A DNA stretch of 64,000 nt, taken from contig OY747721.1 in the NCBI GenBank assembly GCA_963556495.2, positions 33,140,349 to 33,204,348 of the forward strand. The letters are read 5' to 3'. Of the stretch, positions 33,869 to 44,985 are shown in pieces. The translations under genes were made by a program, and so were the position numbers. The notes under the pieces were generated by a model. The model searched no databases and was not told the origin of the DNA. It saw only the letters and a program-made list of their open reading frames with translations. Position 1 is the first letter of the stretch. Every line of letters begins with the position of its first letter. The stretch comes from Valencia hispanica. Taxonomy: Eukaryota > Chordata > Actinopteri > Cyprinodontiformes > Valenciidae.

Positions 33869-34902
33869 GAAAACAATCGAGAACAACTTCTAAAGCACGG
33901 TAGGCCTCTCTTGGTTAAGTTGAGGTCGGGTTTCATGATTCAACAATAAGAAATGGCCTCCATGGGAGAGGTTCACGGTAAAAACAACTGATCTGTGGTC
34001 TAACAAGACAGGATAGAAACATTAAGGAAACATAGCATTTAAGAAAAGAACTTAATGTCTATATGTTTAAATATAGATTCTGAATGATTTTACTTCCTGA
34101 TTTCAACTGACAGGCTTAGTAAAATCAAAGGACATGCTTAGCAATCTACAATGATACTAAGTCTAAGTGTGCAGTAGTGCTTGTAGATCTTTGAATCTCA
34201 CACCAAATGGATACCTGCCCTAACTTGTACCTACGTGGGACACATTGCTCCTGGGAGAGGTGGGCCGGGAGTATTGTTTGTGAAACTAATTTGCGGTTTC
34301 AAAACAGATGTGTAAATTGTCTTTAAGAGATTGATGTACTGAGATAAATGTGAAAAATAAAGAGATTATTTTGATTTCACTGAGGACAGTTGGTTTAGCT
34401 TTGTTTATTTGCCTTTCCTTAATGACCTTATCAAATGTTACGGGTAAGGTATTTGTATAAGCTGATATATTTTTGTATTAAAGTACATTTATGTTGATAA
34501 AGTCAAATTTGGCCTGTTTTTTCGCTTTTACTTCTAAAGTAGGAACTCTTTCAGAATATAAAATATATAGAATATAAATGAAATGGAAACAAAATGAAGT
34601 TGGGAAAGGTGAGGTGTTCAGACTTAACATTTGTTGTTGTTTTGCTTTCCTAAATTCCTACCTGCACTCAGGAGATTAGTCTGACGCAGAGTCGAAGGAG
34701 TCAAGCTGCTTCTGGGATTCACTTTGTTCCAAACATTTCTGGTCAAAAGCCGGAAAACCAAAGAAAAATGGTCGCAGAGCGGTCTTCTTTTATCTAGAAG
34801 TCAGAGATTTTTGTGCTACCGGTCAAAAAAAGTCAACTAGAACCTCAGTCAAGTTACATTTCTGACTTCGACTGGTTTCGTCATCAATCTTGATGTCAAA
34901 CA

Positions 34903-35310
34903 ACTGTGGTGGAAAATTGTTATGTAATTAGGAATTAAGTGTATATTCTATGTTTAGTGAATGTATCTAGGGTAAAATGACAAGGTTATTGCTCCAACTT
35001 AATGTTTATGATATATATGTGTCAGGTCACCAGAGAGACAGACGCCGGGGCAGTAAGATAACAGTCTGGCCTTCGAATGTGCTGTTTCATGCGTTGATAT
35101 CAGACTCGCATGAACCAGTACTCCAGAGGCGGGGCGTGAAGGTTGGAGAAGACGTCTACAGAGATACACAGTGATTGTGGAATACAATTTAAGCAGTTAG
35201 TTAGAAAGGTTGGTTAGGGTGATGCACTAGTAACTCTGTCCCCTCCATGTTCTGGCCAGACATGTTTGTATTAAATACTTAATCGCGTTCTGGGACTCAA
35301 GTCTTCTTTA
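34903..35310 (+). mobile_element. Probable solo LTR of a retrovirus-like element
   Basis: It starts tgtggtggaaaattgttatg, has a 'tgtcaggtcacca' block, and ends with 'gtattaaatacttaatcgcg' then 'ctcaagtcttctttatt', as in the R-U5 part of an LTR. The start and the 'gtcaccaga' block resemble the LTR at 42472-42925 (tgatgtggaagaaattatat; gtcttgggtcacca), so the two may belong to related families. No internal region is next to it. Confidence 0.45.
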
Positions 35311-35318
35311 TTATGGAA

Positions 35319-35365
35319 AGGCAAGGCAAGGCAAGGCAAGGCAAGGCAAGGCAAGGCAAGGCAAG
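35319..35365 (+). repeat. (GCAAG)n pentanucleotide repeat, LINE tail
   Basis: Nine perfect gcaag units. On the minus strand they form the cttgc tail at the 3' end of the LINE at 35319-36283, consistent with tail slippage during target-primed reverse transcription. Confidence 0.9.
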
Positions 35366-36283
35366 TTTATTTGTATAGCACAATTCATGTTCCAAGACAA
35401 TTCAAAGTGCTTTACATAAAACATCAAAAGCATTACAGCAGGGTGCAGAAAAGCAAAAGTACAGGCATAAAAACCATGATTTAAAATGAACCAAAAAAAA
35501 AAATCTATCTCAAAAGAAGCCGTGCAGATTTAAAACTTAGAATAAAAACCTAATCAAAGGCAGCTGAGAACAGGTGGGTCTTTAACCTGGATTTAAATAA
35601 ACTGAGTGTTTCAGCTGATCTGAGGCTTTCTGGGAGTTTGTTCCAGACATGTGGAGCATAGAAGCTGAACGTAGCTTCTCCATGTCTGGTTCTGACTCTG
35701 GGAACTGATAAAAGACCGGATCCAGATGACCTGAGGGGTCGGGTAGGTTCATACTGGGTCAGGAGATCACTGATGAATTTTGGTCCTAAACCATTCTGAG
35801 CTTTATAGACCAGCAGCAGAACTTTGAAGTCGTCCTCGGACAGACAGGCAGCCAGTGTAAAGACCACAGAACTGGACTGATGTAGTCCACTTTTTTTGTT
35901 TTAGTGAGAACTCGAGCAGCAGAGTTCTGGATGAGCTGCAGTTTCCTAAATGATTTTTTAGGTAGACCTGTAAAGACGCTGTTACAATAATCAAGCCGAC
36001 TAAAGATGAACGCATGGACTAGTTTTTCCAGGTTCTGCTGAGACATCAGATCTTTTATCCTTGAGATATTCTTAAGTGATAATTGGCTGATTTTGTGATT
36101 GCCTCAATGTGTTTTTCAAAGTTTAGGTCTGAGTCCATCACTGTACCCAGATTTCTGACGTGGTTGGTGGTTTTTAGGTGTATGGACTGAAGCCCTGTGG
36201 TGACCTTCAATCTTTTCTCTTTAGCTCCAAAGACAATTACCTCAGTTTTGTTTTTTTTCAACTGCAGAAAATTGTGGCAAATC
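35319..36283 (-). mobile_element. LINE 3' portion (L2-like), 5' truncated
   Basis: On the minus strand from 36261: KKNKTEVIVFGAKEKRLKV and NLGTVMDSDLNFEKHIEAIT, then SQQNLEKLVHAFIFSRLDYC, a frame change, PVLWSLHWLPV, and SVPRVRTRHGEATFSFYAPH with VWNKLPESLRSAETLSLFKS, ending at the (gcaag)n tail. This covers the region after the reverse-transcriptase palm. It begins where the next LINE's 3' end (36284) finishes, so the two lie head-to-tail. Confidence 0.85.
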
Positions 36284-36989
36284 CAGTCAATTCAATTCAA
36301 TTCAGTTTATTTATATAGCGCCAATTCACAACAGATGTCATCTCAAGGCACTTAACAAGAAGTCATTTCAATACAATTATACAAACATTCCAATCAGTTA
36401 AAAAGTTTCCTATTTAAGGAATCCCAGCAGATTGCGTCAGTCATTGGCGTGAGGTTGGGCATACTTTCCAACCACAGCAATCCTTCAGCAATCCCTCATA
36501 CTGAGCAAGCATGTAGCGACAGTGGAGAGGAAAAACTCCCCTTTAACAGGAAGAAACCTCCAACAGAACCAGGCTCAGTAGGAGCGGCCATCTGCCACGA
36601 CCGTCTGGGGGTTTGAGAAGACAGAGCAGAACACAGAAGGAACAGAAGATCCGATATAAGAGAACTTTCTATGTTACAGAAAGTAAAAAGTTGATAACAG
36701 GACACAGTGGATCTTCAGTTACTGAGAGGATCATCCCAGTCGATGACCCCCGTCCAACAGGGCATTGCAGCCAAGCAGGATACCAGACCAGGTATATCTT
36801 CGATGGGGAGAAAAACACTGAGAGAAAACAAAGTTAACAGTCGAAATAACAGAATGTACTGTAATACAACTGGAGAGTCGTAGGAGAAAAGGAAGTAGCA
36901 GAGTGAAGAAAATTGGTAAGTCTGTCCTCCAGCAGTCTAAGCCTATAGCAGCATAACTACAGAGATAGCTCAGGATGACCTAAGCCACT

Positions 36990-38252
36990 CTAACTATAAG
37001 CTTTATCAAAAAGGAAAGTTTTAAGCCTGGCCTTAAAAGTAAACAGAGTGTCTGCCTCACGGACTAAAGCTGGGAGCTGGTTCCACAGGAGAGGAGCCTG
37101 ATAACTAAAAGATCTGCCTCCCATTCTACTTTTAGAAATCCTAGGAACTACAAGTAAACCTGCAGTCTGAGAGCGAAGTGCTCTTTTAGGAACATATGGA
37201 ACAATTAGATCTCTGATGTATGATGGAGCTTGATTATTAAGGGCTTTGTATGTAAGAAGAAGGATCTTAAATTCTATTCTGGATTTAACAGGGAGCCAAT
37301 GAAGGGAAGCTAAAACAGGAGAAATGTGATCTCTCTTTTTAATATTCATCAGAACTCTTGCTGCCATTAATTTCATTAAGTCATTAATTTCCTCAATGCA
37401 TTTGGCAAGAGCCTGTTCAGGCTCTTGGTCTCCTGGTGACATTCTAACATATATCTGTGTGTCATCTGCGTAGCTATGGTAACTTATATTGTTGTTATTT
37501 ATTACCTGTGCCAGTGAGAGCATATAGATGTTAAACAGAAGAGGTCCTAGGATGGAACCCTGGGGAACTCCACATGTAATTCCCATCTGCTTAGATGTAA
37601 AGTTACCTATTGATACAAAGTACTTCCTGTTCTCTAAGTACGTTTTGAACCAGTTTAGTACAGTGCCAGAGAGACAACAGTTCACTAAAATCATCATAAA
37701 GTCAGCACAGTAATTTGGAGGCCGATAAATGTTAACAAACTTGGCTCTAGATGAGGCCTTCAGCTGTACAGCAACATATTCAAAAGAAGGAAAACTTCCA
37801 AGAGATAACTGCTTACACTGGAATGATTCATTAAATAAAACATCAACTCCTCCACCTCTCCTGTTCTGTCTGGCCTGGTTGACAAAACTAAAGTTGGGAA
37901 GGGTTGATTCGATAAGAGAAACACTGCTATTCTTATCTAACCAAGTCTCAGTTAAAAACATAAAATCAAGGCCATGCTCAGTGATAAGATCATTGATTAA
38001 AAATGTCTTGCCTACTATAGACCTGACATTTAATAAGGCCATCTTAACAGGTTTAAGAGTATTATTGTGCCCTTTGTGTTTTGGGGCGGGCTGTGTACAG
38101 CGTATGTTTACTTTACTTAAAAACCTTTTAGAATGCAGTGCTCTGTGTTTTGACATAACTACATTCCTTCTGTTACTTACAGAAATGACCAAACTTTCTA
38201 ATGAACAGGGTCCCAGCTTGTCCTGGGAAAAGTTCTGACTGCTGATATCCAC
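36990..38252 (-). CDS. LINE ORF2 protein, internally deleted, 420 codons open
   Basis: The frame opens with MDISSQNFSQDKLG and has the apurinic endonuclease block (KMALLNVRSIVGKTFLIND, LTETWLDKN, VNIYRPPNY). After a junction it continues with reverse-transcriptase blocks ITCGVPQGSILGPLLFNIYM and HSYADDTQIYV, which contain the catalytic YADD. After a second junction it has SPVLASLHWLPVKSRIEFKI and SFSYQAPLLWNQLPA, the C-terminal end. An intact ORF2 is about 900-1000 residues, so about half is missing at two places, yet the reading frame stays open. Endonuclease and polymerase are both incomplete, so activity is unlikely. Confidence 0.8.
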   Translation of the reverse strand: MDISSQNFSQDKLGPCSLESLVISVSNRRNVVMSKHRALHSKRFLSKVNIRCTQPAPKHKGHNNTLKPVKMALLNVRSIVGKTFLINDLITEHGLDFMFLTETWLDKNSSVSLIESTLPNFSFVNQARQNRRGGGVDVLFNESFQCKQLSLGSFPSFEYVAVQLKASSRAKFVNIYRPPNYCADFMMILVNCCLSGTVLNWFKTYLENRKYFVSIGNFTSKQMGITCGVPQGSILGPLLFNIYMLSLAQVINNNNISYHSYADDTQIYVRMSPGDQEPEQALAKCIEEINDLMKLMAARVLMNIKKRDHISPVLASLHWLPVKSRIEFKILLLTYKALNNQAPSYIRDLIVPYVPKRALRSQTAGLLVVPRISKSRMGGRSFSYQAPLLWNQLPALVREADTLFTFKARLKTFLFDKAYS

Positions 38253-38689
38253 GCAGCCTGGACCTTTAACACATCATACATCAGACTGTGGAGATTGTAC
38301 ATGCTTACGTGGTGGGGTAGGAGGGGGCTGGGCTTGTTGCCCTACCTTTGATCGTCCTGGTGTGGGGTTTATGGGTAAAGAAAACAGATTGGCCTGGGGG
38401 GTAGATCTGAGCCCAATGTTGACCCGCTCCATCATCTGCTCAGTGAATTTCAGATGGGGGGGAGTGGGGGGAGGGGGCGATAGGGAAGACGGTGGGCTGT
38501 CAGGGGTTTGTGGGGGCGATGGAGTTCCGCTGTCCTGTTCTTTAGGGCTGTTGAGGGCTTTTGGGGCAAATAAAGATCATTCCTCCTGCATCTGTTAAAA
38601 GCTTACCATGAGTGAGGGCAGAAGAAGTCCCTCCCCCTCTGCACTCAGCTTTGTTTGGTCTTCCTTTTCAGATAATTCCTTTCCGGAAT

Positions 38690-39215
38690 TGCGCCGCTCA
38701 AGGTGGCAGCATGTTGGAGTAGCTCTGTTACTTTGGTTCATATTTTTTTCTTTTTTTAAACTTTTATTCTTCCATTTCTGATAGAAACATTGTTTTTGTG
38801 GACAACTGTTCTGTCTGGTTTTGAATGCTGTGCAGCTGGAAGGATTTTTGTTGATACTTTTTATTTTTGGACATTTGTTATGATGCATAACCATGGCAAC
38901 AAGGTGGTTTACAACTGGCAGCAGCTGATTAACATCACAAAGGCTCAAATAATACCTCAACTACAGCCACAAAACCCTGATGAGTTGAAAAGAAGACGCC
39001 ATAGATCCAGAGCATCCTCTACATCAGACTGTCATACAACTACAGAGCGTCTTCAGTCAGAGGCTTCTTCAGATCTGCAGAGCGCTACAAGAGATCATCC
39101 CTACCCACGGACATCAGCATCTACAACAAATCTTTGAAGGAACTTGCATAATGAGTTACAACAACATTTAATTTCCCTTTGGGATTAATAAAGTAATTTT
39201 GAATTGAATTGAATA
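38690..39215 (+). mobile_element. Short retroelement inserted in LINE ORF1
   Basis: It starts near 'attgcgccgctcaaggtggcagcatg' and ends with 'cctttgggattaataaagtaat' followed by three ttgaa-type units, the 3' tail of a non-LTR element. A hydrophilic frame runs from about 38941 to 39137 (NPDELKRRRHRSRASSTSD). It is opposite in orientation to the host LINE and splits the last codons of its ORF1, so it is the younger insertion. A clean target duplication was not seen. Confidence 0.6.
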
Positions 39216-40368
39216 AGTCTTTGTGTATCTCCTTTTTGGCTCCAAGCACAGAGGGATGACACAGGAAGTAGAAAAGATTGGAGGTAAACAGTCTTACACC
39301 TGACCTATTCAAACTAAATCCTTTTGCCTTAAAAAGATGTCTGCGCTCCCCAAAAATCTGAAAGTTGTTAATAAATTGCAGTTTTTTGTCAGCACATGCA
39401 GATAAAATCCACTTATTTAATGCCAAAAGATGGCTAAATCTTTCTTCTCCTCCTCTGATGGGTGGTAAAGGTCCACTGATGAATACTGCTGCATCCAACG
39501 AGCTCACGGTGTTCAATAATCCAGTGAAGTCCCGTTTCAGAACCTCCGATTGTTGCTTGGACAAATCATTCGACCCTGCGTGGAGAACAATGTTTTTCAC
39601 TGTTGGATATTTAGTCACAGTTTTCAGAATCCTCTTCTGCATGTCACTGACCATATCCTTTAGAAAGCAGAGGACTTTGGTGTTCTTTCCACTCATCCAC
39701 TGAACGTCCTTTACAGAGGAATCACCTACAATCAGAGTTTCAGGTCCAGTCTTTTGCTTTCTCTGTGGCCTCTCACTCTCTGACAGGTTATCAGTCCTCA
39801 TCTCGCTGCCTTGGGATGGATGGTCATCAGATAAAGATCCAGGGTTCTCCAACAGTGGAGCAAATCTGTTCTGCAGCTTCTCATTCGGTTGTTTTGAAAG
39901 TCTGTGGCTAACTTTCCCATTTGCAGCTGTTCTGTCCCGTGTCCTCTCATGTAAAGGAATAGAAGAAGCCCTCTCTCCTGTAAGGAGTGCAGGCCAGTCG
40001 GTCTCATCACAGATTTCCGCTCCCTGTGTCCAGCCTGCACTATGTCCTCCCCTTTCCTATGATTTAGTTTTTGGCTTAGCACCAAGACAGTTCCAGGGAG
40101 GATTATCACTCGGTGATTCAATGTAATGAGCAGAGGCTCCCTCTTTCTTGGTCGTGTCATCTCTGCCTCTTAGCCTTGTGTTAGCTTGCTCATTTCCACT
40201 GTTTTGAAACAGTGGTAAGGTTGTTTCATTTCCACACAATCCATTTACCTCTATGTTAACTTCTATCCGTTGAACTTTCCTCTCCAGTGCTGTTATCTTT
40301 TGTAGAAGGTCCTGGTAGTCCATTGTGGAGACGGAAGGCATCTTGTTACTGTAGCTTAGCGTTAGCAC
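39216..40368 (-). pseudogene. LINE ORF1 with SGNH-hydrolase-like domain, broken
   Basis: The N-terminal part (about 40057-40338, minus strand) starts MPSVSTMDYQDLLQKITALE, a coiled-coil heptad pattern. After a frame change near 39850-40050 the second part (up to 39852) carries LIVGDSSVKDV, a GDS-type nucleophile box, then LHAGSNDL (the N/G-rich block III) and ISGPLPPIRGGEERF. Such esterase-like domains occur in ORF1 proteins of some CR1/L2 clade LINEs. The C-terminal end is interrupted by the insertion at 38690-39215 and resumes beyond it as GKELSEKEDQTKLSAEGEG. Confidence 0.75.
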
Positions 40369-40734
40369 CCTTACGAGCTATATCTAGCTTTAGCTGAACG
40401 ATAAGTGCTTAGATGCTGTAGATCAGGCTTCAGCTGTGTGTAGGCCACACACACAGAGCGCTGAAGATCTATGAAATATTGCCGTTACTACTAAAAAAGG
40501 TTTTTCCCATAAATTTATATGTATTAAAAAGTCCTCCAGGTTGGATCATAAGGGGGGAAAAAAATAAAAATGAGCAGAAAAATGCAGAAAAATTCAAGCA
40601 GAAGGGAGAGCGAAGCAGCAAAGCAGCCGATTGCAGCGAAGCAGGAAGGGAAGGGACGGAACCCTGAGATACTTTTTTTGTCATAACACTTGGCGCCCTA
40701 CGTGGGGTCCATCACAATTAACGTCCTCCGTCAA

Positions 40735-41470
40735 GGATGGGTACAAAAGAATCTGTGGTACCAGTTTGCAAACTACTCTGCCAGATCAGTGACCAGTAGG
40801 TCATGTGTTGTTTGCATGGGAACTGCTATACCTCAGTTTTATGTGCAAATTCCATTTGAAGAGCGCGTAGATGAATGTGTGAGTTTCTGTGAGACACCAG
40901 GCAGCAAGGTATCACAGCAAGAGTCATTGGAGCTTCCCAGAGTTAATTTCTTACTTGAGGGTAGGAATTGTAGCATGTGTTCCTCACACAGTATTTTTTG
41001 CCGTGACAGCAGGCCTAAATAGAGCCTGGGCAAAACAGTGCGGCCTGGTTAAACCACTTGAAGCTCCAGAAATAATCCAGCTTTTAAAGCAAGCATCAGG
41101 CGCAGCTTATGTGTGTTTTAATGTTACCAGGTCAGGGCCACAGGTTGAGATGGGTCACTTTCAGGGGAAATGCTCTAAAGTGTTTCACCTTAATGATAAG
41201 GGGGATCTTTTCTCTGAGTGTTGGAAATCTGACAAGCTTCAGGGTGATAGTACTTCAGACTATTGGACCTGTTTGACTAACTTAAACCTGCGTAAGTGGA
41301 TAATGGAGCAGGAACAGCCAGCTCTGATGTTATTTGGGTGTGTAGGGATGGACAGTTAAGATCAAAACTCCCCACAGGATGGTCAGGGATGTGCTGTCAT
41401 GTGATGATGGTTCTAGATGTTTCTATTGGAATTGATCCTTTTGAGAAACAGCAGTACGAACTGGAGTTTT
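40735..41470 (+). pseudogene. Retroviral envelope-like surface region, frameshifted
   Basis: Two overlapping plus-strand frames look like one broken protein. The first (to 41022) has a Trp-rich start and a CVVC box like the CxxC of retroviral surface subunits, then several spaced cysteines. The second (about 40960-41359) continues with further Cys and Trp positions and an NVT sequon. A frame change near 40960 and a stop at 41357-41359 break it; short continuations in other frames follow. No clear transmembrane subunit was recognised, although a hydrophobic piece is encoded near 42215-42270. Assignment rests on the retroviral context and cysteine pattern only. Confidence 0.45.
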
Positions 41471-42471
41471 ACGAGTAATCTGTTTTGCAGACATGTGATG
41501 ATTACCATTGAATAATGTTGTGAATTTGGTTTTCTGATGTTTTTCTGTGACTGAAATCTTGTAATTCCACTATGTGAGTTTGGCTAATCCATAACCTCTC
41601 ATCCCAGGTTCAGTTAGAAGGGAACTAAGAGTTTTATTTCCTATTTTTATTTTAATTCTATTTTTTATTATTTACCACTACATCTCATGTTATTTCATCT
41701 TCATTCATTCATTTCAATCTTGTTGAGAGTTCATTATTAACATTAATCTCTGCATGAAGTTTGCTAATTAAAATAGTGATTCTTTTGTGATTCCCTTGAA
41801 AACCAATCTGTAAGATTCACTCAATCATATAACAATAATCACAATTTTCTTTTTGTCAAGTTGATTCTTCTTGTTGTTGTTTTTTTGTTTGAACTTTTAC
41901 TAATCTGCAATGTTCTAACCCCTCTTAAGGGACGGGGATGCTGAGATTGAGAGTGATCAGGGATTCATGACTTCGGGGTTGGACACTATGGACGCTACCT
42001 CAATGAGGGAAGAGTACACATTTCAATATGTACTGTATGTTATGGTGTGTCCATGGTGTACCTGATTGATACTACATCATTTTTTTCTCTCTCTTGTTTG
42101 TTCTTAGAGCATCCTGACAGATGACGAGTCATGTGGACTGGCCACCTAAAGGGGCATAGGGGCTGCCAGGATGTTTCCCCACTCAGAGAGAAACCTGTAA
42201 ATACAAACAATGGTTGGAGGTTGGCAAAGAAGACCCTGGTGGGGTTTTTCATCCTGGTGCACATGGTTTCCAATAATGTCATCTGAAGAGATGTGTATTA
42301 TTTTGTATAGTTCAAGAGCTGATTGTATTGTAAACATGTAATGACTGATTTCATCTGATTGAATTGACTGTGTATTGTACCTGCCAGCTCATCCCTAGCA
42401 CTAGCATTTCACTGTTGTTAGGAGAGGTGTAGGTTAGGTTATTACTGGAAGGAGTAATAAAAGGGGGGAAA

Positions 42472-42925
42472 TGATGTGGAAGAAATTATATTAATCATGT
42501 TAAAAGTTAAGCCTCTTCATGTTAAAGGTTAAGTCTCTGTGTTAACTGAGATATGTATTGTTATGCTGAATACATATCAGCATACGTGTCTTGGGTCACC
42601 AACATGTGAGATGTGTTTCCATGCTGACTGAAGGACGTCAGAACCACTCCATTATCTGCACTCTGACCCAGAGCGTCTGAGTGGTGTCTTACTAACAAAG
42701 TTATTCTATTTTACTGAAGACAGACACCCTGTCTATGAAGGAGGAGTCTTAGTTTATTCAATTCTATATAGTAAGATGTTAGGATGTGGGTGCAGGTCAG
42801 TTATTGCCATGCTGTATGTGCTGAACTCCCTGTTGATCAACAAGCCGAATTTAAGCTCTTGAAGTAAGAAGGAATCCTTTCTCATCCTTGTTAAATAATA
42901 TTTCCATAATAGAACAATATGACTG
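42472..42925 (+). mobile_element. LTR of the retroviral remnant
   Basis: It follows the polypurine tract directly and begins TG. It contains 'cttgggtcaccaac', similar in position to the 'gtcaggtcacca' of the solo LTR at 34903. The end is set at about 'ataatagaaca' and is uncertain by tens of bases. Confidence 0.45.
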
Positions 42926-42930
42926 CCGGA

Positions 42931-44985
42931 CAGAAAAGTAAAAGTAATTAAAAAAAATCTTTCTTTGCTTTTCTAATGTTTTTTACAATTCTAAATCATA
43001 GGCACAAACAATAACTTTAGTGATGTTTACAAAAGGTTAAGGCATGTATTACTCATAGAAGATAGCCTAGTGAGTACAGTGAGCATAACAATCAGCAAAT
43101 CCCACTTAATTCCCGACTTGGAAGTGGATGAAGGGTAAATTAGAAATGATGTCTTTCTCAGGTAAATGATATCAGTTTTATTGTTGACCTCTTTGTGGTG
43201 TCAGTTCATCCTTATAAAGAGCTGATTCTAAATTACGTTCCCTCAGGAAAAATGAACTGATTCATATTCATACTCCAGTTCACCGGATCAACATTTTGAA
43301 CTAAATTCCCAGCTCAGGCTTGAATTTGTTGTTGTCCAGTTATCACACTTTGTCTAAAATTATGTTTAAAAATATATTTTGATGATGTTACTCACAAATG
43401 AGCACATGGATTATTCTATTTCCTAGCATCCGTTTGATTCCGACGGATGATTTCCAAAACAGCTTCTCACATTCACGTATTTGAAAATATGTATCTCATT
43501 TCTACCTCTAAACTGACTAAATGATCTTCTATGCATCAGTACCAGCTGGCAATCAAAGCTAAAGAGAGAAAAATGTGTACAACTTCTGATATTGCCAAAA
43601 ATACTACAATATAACTTCTGAATGATTGTGGAATGGGGAATGTAGTGAATGTGCGAGCTCCTGTCAATATCTAACCATGATGAGCGCAAGAACATCAAAC
43701 AGACAGAGTGCAGAGACTGGGTTTGGAAAATCATCCAGTGTAGATTAAAAGCTACATTTTATTTCCAAGTGTTACTCTAACCCTATGACTACCTCTTGAT
43801 CTGTAATTAGCTGCAAGACATCCTTACTGAAATGGAGATGGTGAAGAACATCACCATCCATCAACTAGAAAAGCAGCTGGTCACCATTAGGTTACCTGTA
43901 ACAGCATTGTGTAAGCAGCATTGTTTCAAGATGGTGTTACATGAAGAAACAGCACTGTTTAAAAAAGAATGTAACAGTGACACTGCAAGAGGGTTACCAC
44001 ATATAATAGAACCACATGACAGTACATTTTTAAGTAAATGTATAATGTATACATTTTTTGTTTATTTTGCAAGATTGAGAACAGCATGATAAAAATGCAG
44101 TTTACTTAAAATACCAATTTTGAGCCAACTAGACCTCTGCAGCATCTGGATGCACTTTACTGATGACATAATCAACAAAGACAAAGGTGAATAATTTACA
44201 TTCTCCCAGTCATAATTTCCTAAAATACAATGAGCTACCCTAAGCCAGCTTGGGGTAAGTCATTGTCTGGCTCTTTGAACGAAATACATCCAGAACATAT
44301 GGGTATGTTCGAAGCTCCTATCTCATACTCATCACATCTACATTTGAGTAATTTCTAGTTGTAACCAGTTGCAGACTGGCGTGTGGTCATTACTGCTGGC
44401 CAAGCTGTTACCCTGATTTCTCATTTCTTGGGTATCAAGAGATGTGCCAGGAGGCACTCCCCTTGCAATTTATATTTGACCTCCAACATCTGAAAGAAAA
44501 CTCTACCTCATCACTATTCTCCATACAAGGTTAACATAATTTGTGCTTCACTGTACACCATAAATGGGCATGGATTACTTTCACTTAAAGAAGTTCTAAA
44601 TCAGTATGCCCATATAAAGCTAATCATCAAATGTGAATGCATTTAGGCTTAAAACTTTTTGATGTGGATCAACAAAGAAGGGGGGGGGATGAGGTAAATG
44701 GCACTTGCTGACAATAGGTTCTAGACAAATTCATCATAAAAACTGTATGGTGATGAACATCTCTCATTTACAACCAATGCAAGAAACAAATGCAAATCAT
44801 TAATACTTCAACCTCGCTGTGGTAGACTTCTATCACTCTATGGATAAAAAGCTTGTACGTACAGACCATTTACATATACACAAAGCTGCCACCAGCAGCA
44901 GCTTAAGCCAGTGAATCACAAGGGGTTAACAGTCCCGGTATCAGACAGTCGACCTGCCTGTCTGATTGTTGCAGGTCCAAAACAG
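42931..44985. other. Intergenic region downstream of the second Ig gene
   Basis: AT-rich DNA with no supported exon. The plus frame at 43832-44089 and the minus frame at 43423-43734 show no domain. The 3'UTR of the gene at 44986-45802 should begin at its high end. Confidence 0.4.

Larger units (their letters stand above)
36284..40440 (-). mobile_element. LINE with ORF1 (SGNH domain) and deleted ORF2
   Basis: The 3' end lies at 36284, where minus-strand sequence ends in aattgaattgaattgac after a 'ggcgctatataaataaactg' tail. ORF2 remains at 36990-38252 and ORF1 at 39121-40368, in that order on the minus strand, so this is a nearly full-length insertion. A separate plus-strand element (38690-39215) has been inserted into the end of ORF1. 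The 5' end near 40440 is placed only approximately. Confidence 0.8.
40681..42930 (+). mobile_element. Endogenous retrovirus remnant (no gag-pol seen)
   Basis: A primer-binding-site sequence, tggcgccctacgtggggtcc (40691-40710), matches the 3' end of lysine tRNA with a small mismatch. Env-like sequence follows at once (40735-41470). A purine tract aaaaggggggaaa lies at about 42460-42472, and an LTR-like segment starting tgatgtggaag runs from there to about 42925. Gag, protease, polymerase and integrase are absent. The region before the primer-binding site does not resemble the 3' LTR candidate, so a 5' LTR is either lost or unrelated. It is an old, non-functional copy. Confidence 0.6.

Noticed and set aside
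35319..35365. CRISPR-like short direct repeats (gcaag)
   Set aside because: The repeats are contiguous five-base units with no spacers and form a LINE tail; the DNA is vertebrate.
37729..38238. 169-codon plus-strand frame
   Set aside because: It is the antisense shadow of LINE ORF2.
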